Assembly: GCA_900316335.1 (NCBI GenBank)
Contig: ONCN01000023.1
Location: 1 to 39,231 of the forward strand
Source of the DNA: an uncultured Eubacteriales bacterium
GTDB lineage: Bacteria; Bacillota; Clostridia; Oscillospirales; Oscillospiraceae
DNA: 39,231 nucleotides
Direction: 5' to 3'
In this document: piece by piece, positions 34,250 to 39,231 of the stretch
How positions within the stretch are numbered: position 1 is the stretch's first letter
Layout: each line of letters opens with the position of its first letter
Notes under the pieces: generated by a model
Seen by the model: only the letters and a program-made list of their open reading frames with translations
The model's database searches: none
Told to the model about the DNA's origin: nothing
Program-made: the position numbers and the translations under genes

Positions 34250-35282
34250 ATTTGAGTTGCGCCTCGGCAGCTTCACGCTCAAGGTCGATCTGGCCGCCCA
34301 GGGCGGGATTTTGGGTCTGCTGGGCGCCTCGGGCAGCGGCAAAAGTCTGACCCTGCGGTGTCTTGCGGGCTTGATCCGCCCCGACCGCGGGCGCATCGTT
34401 CTGGGCGAGCGGGTTTTGTTTGACAGCGAGGCCGGCATTGATCTGCCGCCGCAAAAGCGGCGGATCGGCCTGCTGTTTCAAAGCTACGCCCTCTTCCCCC
34501 AGATGACGGTGGAGCAGAATATTGCCGCGGGGCTTGGCCATCTGCGCAAGGCGGAGCGTGCCGCGCGGGTGGAAGAGCTGCTTGCCGCCTATAGGCTGAC
34601 CTCCCTGCGGCGGCGCTACCCCGCCTCGCTCTCCGGCGGGGAGCAGCAGCGCACGGCCCTGGCCAGGACCCTGGCTGCGGAGCCGGAGCTTTTGCTGCTT
34701 GACGAGCCCTTTGCCGCCCTGGACGACTATCTCAAGTGGCGCACCGAGCTGGAGTTGACCGGGCATCTGGCCCGCTTTGGCGGCGACGTGATTTTGGTCA
34801 GCCACAGCCGGGATGAGATCTGCCGCCTGTGCGACCGGGTATGCGTGATGAACCGGGGCCGCAGCGAGCCGATTTTGGAGGTCGCGGCGCTGATGAAAAA
34901 CCCGGGCACCGTGTCGGGCGCATTGATCTCAGGCTGCAAAAACCTCTCTCCCATCCGGGCGACGGAGGACGGGCGCGTTTTTGCAAGCTCCTGGGGCGTT
35001 GCGCTCACGCCGCCCCGCGCGCCCGAGCCGGGCGAGCAGACGCTTGGCATCCGGGCGCACGATCTGCGCCTGGAAGGGCCCGGCGAGGCGATCGACTGCC
35101 GGGTGGACCGGGTGATCGACAACGTATTTTCCTACATTCTCATGCTGCGCACCCCGGGCGAGGGTCTGCTGCGGCTCGAGCGGCCCAAGGCGGGCTTCAC
35201 GCCCCCGGCTGCGGGCGCTGCGCTGACGGTCTACGTGCGGCGGGAGGATATGATGCTTTTGACAGGAGCGCCGGAGCTATGA
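34236..35282 (+). CDS. modC: Molybdate ABC transporter ATP-binding protein ModC
   Basis: A 348-residue ATPase. Walker A is GASGSGKS (about 31-38), the Q-loop is FQSYALFPQM, the ABC signature LSGGEQQRTALARTLA, and Walker B LLLLDEPFAALD; the switch histidine is in LVSHSRDE. The last ~120 residues form a regulatory beta-domain (MOP/TOBE-like: IDCRVDRVIDNVFSYILML...LTVYVRREDMML). It powers molybdate import. Its stop overlaps the moaA start (ATGA). Confidence 0.96.
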   Translation: MLRAEFELRLGSFTLKVDLAAQGGILGLLGASGSGKSLTLRCLAGLIRPDRGRIVLGERVLFDSEAGIDLPPQKRRIGLLFQSYALFPQMTVEQNIAAGLGHLRKAERAARVEELLAAYRLTSLRRRYPASLSGGEQQRTALARTLAAEPELLLLDEPFAALDDYLKWRTELELTGHLARFGGDVILVSHSRDEICRLCDRVCVMNRGRSEPILEVAALMKNPGTVSGALISGCKNLSPIRATEDGRVFASSWGVALTPPRAPEPGEQTLGIRAHDLRLEGPGEAIDCRVDRVIDNVFSYILMLRTPGEGLLRLERPKAGFTPPAAGAALTVYVRREDMMLLTGAPEL

Positions 35283-36226
35283 ACGATCTGTTTGGCCGGA
35301 ATATTGACTATCTGCGGCTGTCTGTGACAGATCTGTGCGATCTGCGCTGCGTGTACTGCATGGATCCGGCGGGTGTGGAAAAGCTGGCGCATGGAGACAT
35401 TTTGTCCTTTGAAGCGCTTGAGGAGCTGGTGCGCTGCGCGGTGGCGCTTGGCGTCACCAAGGTCCGACTCACGGGCGGTGAGCCCTTGACCCGCCGGGGG
35501 ATCGTGACGCTGTGCGCGCGCCTCAAGGCCATACCGGGCGTCAAGGAGCTTGCCATGACCACCAACGCCCAGACGCTGGAGCGCTTTGCCCGGCCCCTGC
35601 GCGAGGCGGGGCTGGACCGGCTGAACGTCAGTCTGGACACGCTGGACCCCGACCAATACCGCCGCCTCACCCGCGGCGGGGAACTCGAGCGGGTCCTGCG
35701 TGGGATCGAGGCGGTCGAGGCTGCGGGCTTCCCGCCGGTGAAGCTCAACGCGGTGCTGCTGGGCGGCGTCAACGACGATCAGATCCGCCCGCTTGCGGAG
35801 CTGGCACAGCAGTCGCCCCGCTCGGTGCGGTTTATTGAGCTGATGCCCATCGGCGTGTGCGCGCGCTTTGACCCGGCGCGCTTTGTCTCGGCCCAGAGCG
35901 TTTTGGAGCGGCTGCCCGAGCTGAGGCCGCTGGACCGCGACGGCGTGGCCCTGCGCTATACGGCCCCGGGCTGGGCCGGGACGGTGGGGCTCATTCGCCC
36001 GATGACAGACCACTTCTGCCCTGCCTGCTCGCGCATCCGCATCACAAGCCGGGGCTTTTTGAAGCCCTGCCTGCACGATGCAGCCGAAATCCCGCTGCGG
36101 GGGCTGCACGGGCAGGCGCTCACAGAGGCCATGATGCAGGCCATCTTGTGCAAGCCCCGGCAGCACCATCTGGGGCCGGACGAGCCAAGCGGGGCCGGGC
36201 GGGCCATGTATGAGATTGGAGGATAA
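35279..36226 (+). CDS. moaA: GTP 3',8-cyclase MoaA
   Basis: A 315-residue radical SAM enzyme that, with MoaC, converts GTP to cyclic pyranopterin monophosphate, the first molybdenum-cofactor intermediate. The N-terminal cluster ligands are Cys20, Cys24 and Cys27 ([10 protein letters not shown]). The second cluster has Cys247, Cys250 and Cys264. The C-terminus ends in the diagnostic Gly-Gly tail (EIGG). ATG 35279 overlaps the modC stop by 4 bases, so transport and synthesis are coupled. Confidence 0.97.
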   Translation: MNDLFGRNIDYLRLSVTDLCDLRCVYCMDPAGVEKLAHGDILSFEALEELVRCAVALGVTKVRLTGGEPLTRRGIVTLCARLKAIPGVKELAMTTNAQTLERFARPLREAGLDRLNVSLDTLDPDQYRRLTRGGELERVLRGIEAVEAAGFPPVKLNAVLLGGVNDDQIRPLAELAQQSPRSVRFIELMPIGVCARFDPARFVSAQSVLERLPELRPLDRDGVALRYTAPGWAGTVGLIRPMTDHFCPACSRIRITSRGFLKPCLHDAAEIPLRGLHGQALTEAMMQAILCKPRQHHLGPDEPSGAGRAMYEIGG

Positions 36227-36227
36227 G

Positions 36228-36713
36228 ATGGAGCTGACCCATTTTAACGACGAAGGACGCGCCCGGATGGTGGACGTGAGCGAAAAAGCGCCCACCATGC
36301 GCCGCGCGCTGGCACGGGGCGAGGTCCGCATGGCCCCCGCCACCGCCGAGGCCATCCGAACCGGCGGCGTGCCGAAGGGCGACGTGCTGGCCGTGGCGCA
36401 GGTGGCGGGCATCATGGCCGCCAAACGGACGTGGGAGCTGATCCCCATGTGCCATCCGCTGCAGCTCACAGGCGCGGATCTGCGCTTTTGCTGGCTGTCT
36501 GACCGGGTTTTGGAGATCACCGCCGAGGTGCGCTGCAAGGGCGAAACCGGCGTGGAGATGGAGGCCTTGACCGCGGTCTCGGCGGCGGCTTTGACCGTGT
36601 ATGACATGTGCAAGGCCCTGCAAAAGGACCTTTGCATCACCGAGATTGCCCTGGTGGAAAAAACCGGCGGCAAGAGCGGCGACTATCACCGAAAGGAGGC
36701 CCGGCATGGCTGA
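36228..36713 (+). CDS. moaC: Cyclic pyranopterin monophosphate synthase MoaC
   Basis: A 161-residue enzyme that rearranges the MoaA product to cyclic pyranopterin monophosphate. [20 protein letters not shown] near the start, [22 protein letters not shown] and [23 protein letters not shown] are diagnostic; the MCHP histidine and the downstream lysine in VEKTGGKSG belong to the active site. Start ATG 36228 has GGAGG 6 bases upstream and is one base after the moaA stop. Confidence 0.97.
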   Translation: MELTHFNDEGRARMVDVSEKAPTMRRALARGEVRMAPATAEAIRTGGVPKGDVLAVAQVAGIMAAKRTWELIPMCHPLQLTGADLRFCWLSDRVLEITAEVRCKGETGVEMEALTAVSAAALTVYDMCKALQKDLCITEIALVEKTGGKSGDYHRKEARHG

Positions 36714-37143
36714 GGTGATCGCAGTTTGCATCAGCAAGGAAAAGGGCACCGTCAAGACGCCGGTTCCGGCCATCGAGCTTTTGGAGAACTACGGCATCCA
36801 AGGCGACGCCCACGCGGGGGCCTGGCACCGCCAGGTCAGTCTGCTGGCCCAGGAGAGCGTGGAGACCATGCAAAACCTGGGCGTGGCGCTTGCGCCCGGG
36901 ATCTTCGCAGAAAACGTCCTCACCCGGGGCATCGCGCTCAAAACGCTGCCTGTGGGAACCCTTTTGCGCGTTGGCCCGGCGCTTTTGCGCGTGACGCAGA
37001 TCGGCAAGGAGTGCCATCAGGGCTGCGCCATCCGGGAGAAGACCGGCAAGTGCGTCATGCCCACAGACGGCGTCTTTGCCGTGGTGGTACGGCCCGGGAC
37101 CGTTCGTCCGGGCGACGAGATTGCAGTGGAGGCGGAAGCATGA
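36706..37143 (+). CDS. MOSC-domain protein
   Basis: A 145-residue stand-alone MOSC domain, a fold found in molybdenum-cofactor sulfurases and thought to bind or deliver sulfur or the cofactor. [52 protein letters not shown] and [18 protein letters not shown] are typical. The cysteines in KECHQGC may be sulfur carriers. It overlaps moaC by 8 bases and the next gene by 4 (ATGA). AAAGGAGG serves as RBS. Confidence 0.92.
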   Translation: MAEVIAVCISKEKGTVKTPVPAIELLENYGIQGDAHAGAWHRQVSLLAQESVETMQNLGVALAPGIFAENVLTRGIALKTLPVGTLLRVGPALLRVTQIGKECHQGCAIREKTGKCVMPTDGVFAVVVRPGTVRPGDEIAVEAEA

Positions 37144-38159
37144 AGCAGATCGACACCGTAAATGCCGTGGGCCACGTGCTGGCGCACGATCTGACCCAGA
37201 TCATCCCCGGGCAGTACAAGGGCGCGCGCTTCCGCAAGGGGCACATCGTCCGACAGGAGGACATCCCCGTGCTGCTGTCGATGGGCAAGGAGCACCTGTA
37301 TATCCTCGAGCTGGAGGAAGGGATGCTGCACGAAAACGACGCAGCCCTGCGTCTGGCGGCCCTGTGCCAAGGCGCAAACATGCGCCAAAGCCCGGTCAAG
37401 GAGGGCAAGATCGAGCTCACCGCCGAGATCGACGGTCTTCTGCGGGTAGACAGCGCCAGGCTTCTGGCTGTAAATGAGATCGACGAGCTGATGATCGCCA
37501 CGCGCCGCGGCAACACCGCGGTCAAGCAGGGCGACAAGCTCTGCGGCACGCGGGTGATCCCGCTGGTCATCCGGGAGGAAAAGCTGCGCCGGGCCGAGCA
37601 GGCCGTGGGCGATAAGCCCATTTTAGAGCTTCTGCCCTTCCGTCTTCGCACCGCGGCCATTGTGACCACCGGCAGCGAGGTGGCCTCGGGCCGGATCGAG
37701 GACCGGTTCACCCCGGTTCTGGTGGATAAGCTCGCGGCCTTCGGCATCCGGGTTATCTTCCACGAGACTGTGGGCGACGGGCTTGAAACGATTTGTGCCG
37801 CCATCGCACGGGCCAGAACGGCAAAGCCTGATCTGATCCTCTGCACGGGCGGCATGAGCGTAGATCCAGACGACAACACCCCCGGCGCGATTGCAAAAAG
37901 CGGGGCCGGGATCGTCACCTACGGCGCGCCGGTGCTGCCGGGGGCCATGCTTTTGGTGGGCTATTACGACGACGGCACCCCGGTTTTGGGGCTGCCGGGC
38001 TGCGTGATGTATGCAAAGGCCACGGTGTTTGACCTGGTTTTGCCGCGCCTCGCCGCCGGGGTGCGGCTGGAGCGCCGGGATTTGACCGTCCTCGGTGAGG
38101 GCGGGCTGTGCCTGGGCTGCGAGGTGTGTCACTACCCCGTCTGCCCCTTTGGAAAGTGA
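37140..38159 (+). CDS. MoeA-like molybdopterin-binding protein with Cys-rich tail
   Basis: A 339-residue protein with a MoeA/MogA-type binding fold in its second half: IVTTGSEVASGRIEDRFTPVLVDKL, DLILCTGGMSVDPDDNTPGAI and GLPGCVMYAKATVFDLVLPRL. The first ~170 residues differ from standard MoeA. The chain ends in CLGCEVCHYPVCPFGK, a five-cysteine tail that may hold metal. Relatives occur with molybdenum hydroxylase genes. It probably binds molybdopterin and helps insert molybdate; the exact step is uncertain. ATG 37140 overlaps the MOSC stop. Confidence 0.88.
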   Translation: MKQIDTVNAVGHVLAHDLTQIIPGQYKGARFRKGHIVRQEDIPVLLSMGKEHLYILELEEGMLHENDAALRLAALCQGANMRQSPVKEGKIELTAEIDGLLRVDSARLLAVNEIDELMIATRRGNTAVKQGDKLCGTRVIPLVIREEKLRRAEQAVGDKPILELLPFRLRTAAIVTTGSEVASGRIEDRFTPVLVDKLAAFGIRVIFHETVGDGLETICAAIARARTAKPDLILCTGGMSVDPDDNTPGAIAKSGAGIVTYGAPVLPGAMLLVGYYDDGTPVLGLPGCVMYAKATVFDLVLPRLAAGVRLERRDLTVLGEGGLCLGCEVCHYPVCPFGK

Positions 38160-38167
38160 GGTATGCG

Positions 38168-38659
38168 ATGTATCAAGTCAAACTCATCACGGTCTCTGAC
38201 CGGAGCTGGCAGGGGTTGCGGGAGGATCTCACCGGTCCCGCCCTGGCGGAGCTGCTTACCGGGGCGGGCTACGCGGTCTCCCCCATCGGCCTGGTGCCGG
38301 ACGAGATCCAAGAGATCCAAGCCGCGGTGCTTGCCGCGGCAGAGGAGGATCACGCCCTGATCCTGACCACCGGCGGCACGGGCTTTGCCCCCAGGGACGT
38401 CACGCCCGAGGCGGTGCTGCCCCTGCTGGAGCGGCTGACCCCCGGGATCCCGGAGGCCATGCGCGCTGCCTCCATGGCGATCACGCCGCGCGGGATGCTC
38501 TCGCGCTCGGTGGCAGGGATCCGGGGCAGGAGCCTCATCATCACCCTGCCGGGCTCGCCCAAGGGCGCGCGCGAAAACCTCATCGCCGTGCTGCCCGCGC
38601 TGGCACACGGGCTCAAGATGCTCCGCGGCGGCCAGGCCGACTGCGCCGCAGAAGGCTGA
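38168..38659 (+). CDS. Molybdopterin adenylyltransferase family protein (MogA/MoaB)
   Basis: A 163-residue single-domain protein. ITVSDRSWQGLREDLTGPALAELL at the start and LILTTGGTGFAPRDVTPEA (about 61-79) are the MogA/MoaB motifs, with LPGSPKGARENL at the end. It should adenylylate molybdopterin before metal insertion. Start ATG 38168 has GAGG upstream and follows the MoeA-like gene by 8 bases. It is the last gene of the operon; no moaD or moaE is seen. Confidence 0.93.
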   Translation: MYQVKLITVSDRSWQGLREDLTGPALAELLTGAGYAVSPIGLVPDEIQEIQAAVLAAAEEDHALILTTGGTGFAPRDVTPEAVLPLLERLTPGIPEAMRAASMAITPRGMLSRSVAGIRGRSLIITLPGSPKGARENLIAVLPALAHGLKMLRGGQADCAAEG

Positions 38660-38660
38660 A

Positions 38661-38700
38661 AAAGCTCCCGCCGTCCGGGGTTACGGGCGGCGGGAGCTTT
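38661..38700. terminator. Terminator at the end of the molybdenum operon
   Basis: A 13-bp stem (38661-38673 with 38688-38700) of AAAGCTCCCGCCG type, flanked by A- and T-tracts. It may serve the convergent kinase gene too. Confidence 0.9.
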
Positions 38701-38707
38701 GTTGTGT

Positions 38708-39231
38708 TCACAGCGGGAAGCGGCAGACGAAGGCAATGCGGGTCTGGCCTTCATAGCGGGCGGTGAGCTCGGCCCGGTTTTGCTGGGCGATGACCCGGGC
38801 GGCGGACAGGCCGATGCCAAAGCCGCCGCTTTTCTGCGTGCGGGCGGAGTCGCCGCGGTAGAAGCGGTCAAAAAGCTGCTCCGGCTCGCACTGCGGAAGC
38901 TGCTCGCAGTCGTTTTCGAGCGTGAGCTGGACGTGCTTGCCCTCCTTGCCGAGCTGCAGGCGGATCTTTCCGCCCTCGGGCGTGTACTTCACGGCGTTGT
39001 CGAGCAGGATGGAGAGCAAATTCCCGAGCTGCGCGCCGTTGGCCTGGATGGTCTGGTCCGGGGCGATCTGCGGCTGGCAGGTGATGGACTTGAGCTCCAT
39101 CGAGGGCAAAAACATCTGGAGCTGCTGCTGGGTAAGCTGGCTCAGATCCACGTCGTGGATGGCCCCGGCGGAGGGCGTCTCCTCGGCGCGGGCGAGGGTC
39201 AGCAAATTCCGGGTCAGATCGGTCAGACGCG
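38708..39231 (-). CDS. Sensor histidine kinase, C-terminal part (cut by window end)
   Basis: At least 174 residues of a HATPase_c kinase domain; the gene continues beyond 39231. LLSILLDNAVKYTPEGGKI is the N-box, LFDRFYRGDSAR the F-box region and GGFGIGLSAARVIA the G2 ATP-lid. The start of the visible part (LTRNLLTLARAEE) is the end of the HisKA dimerisation helix. The phosphorylated histidine and sensor lie outside. The partner response regulator would be expected just upstream on the minus strand. Confidence 0.93.
   Translation of the reverse strand, partial: RLTDLTRNLLTLARAEETPSAGAIHDVDLSQLTQQQLQMFLPSMELKSITCQPQIAPDQTIQANGAQLGNLLSILLDNAVKYTPEGGKIRLQLGKEGKHVQLTLENDCEQLPQCEPEQLFDRFYRGDSARTQKSGGFGIGLSAARVIAQQNRAELTARYEGQTRIAFVCRFPL

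Overview
This 39.2 kb window looks like chromosomal DNA of a high-GC member of the Clostridia, most likely the Oscillospirales/Oscillospiraceae. The evidence is strong AGGAGG-type ribosome binding sites, near-consensus sigma-A promoters with 17-bp spacers, Firmicutes families (YlxM, KhpA, DnaD/DnaI pair, TagD/TagB, PadR plus DUF2812) and high-GC intergenic repeats. This is inference from gene content; there is no rRNA or tRNA gene in the window to anchor it.

Left part (1-15.1 kb): a repeat-rich leader (1-540), then ylxM-ffh-rpsP-khpA, an oppositely oriented AT-richer zinc-ribbon/TM2 gene, and rimM-trmD-sirtuin. A stand-alone GlmU-like nucleotidyltransferase (minus) diverges from a YgjP-type metallopeptidase and a threonine aldolase. 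A hairpin-rich stretch (8.4-8.8 kb) holds a tandem array and a MITE-like element. The helicase loader pair dnaI-like/dnaD (minus) diverges from a membrane-anchored parvulin foldase and mnmG.

Middle (15.1-28.5 kb, all minus): a long co-directional run. Read in transcription order it is two Wzy/O-antigen-ligase-like membrane proteins, two family-2 glycosyltransferases, a flippase, a TagB-like glycerophosphotransferase, TagD, then lepA, hemW, a split transketolase and rsmG. The first seven genes form a cell-surface glycopolymer operon with a promoter at 28.5 kb. The transketolase C-terminal subunit is broken by a frameshift that coincides with loss of the catalytic glutamate segment. mnmG and rsmG, usually adjacent and co-directional, are convergent here and separated by a 0.67-kb repeat composite.

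Right part (28.7-39.2 kb): a PadR regulator with a DUF2812 membrane protein; an IclR regulator with an HtrA-type protease (minus); and a compact molybdenum operon (modA-modB-modC-moaA-moaC-MOSC-MoeA-like-MogA-like) that takes up molybdate and builds molybdenum cofactor. The window ends inside a sensor histidine kinase.

No tRNA, rRNA, CRISPR array or transposase gene was seen. The most notable unexplained material is the family of structured intergenic repeats, including one nest with apparently compensatory stem changes, and the disrupted transketolase.
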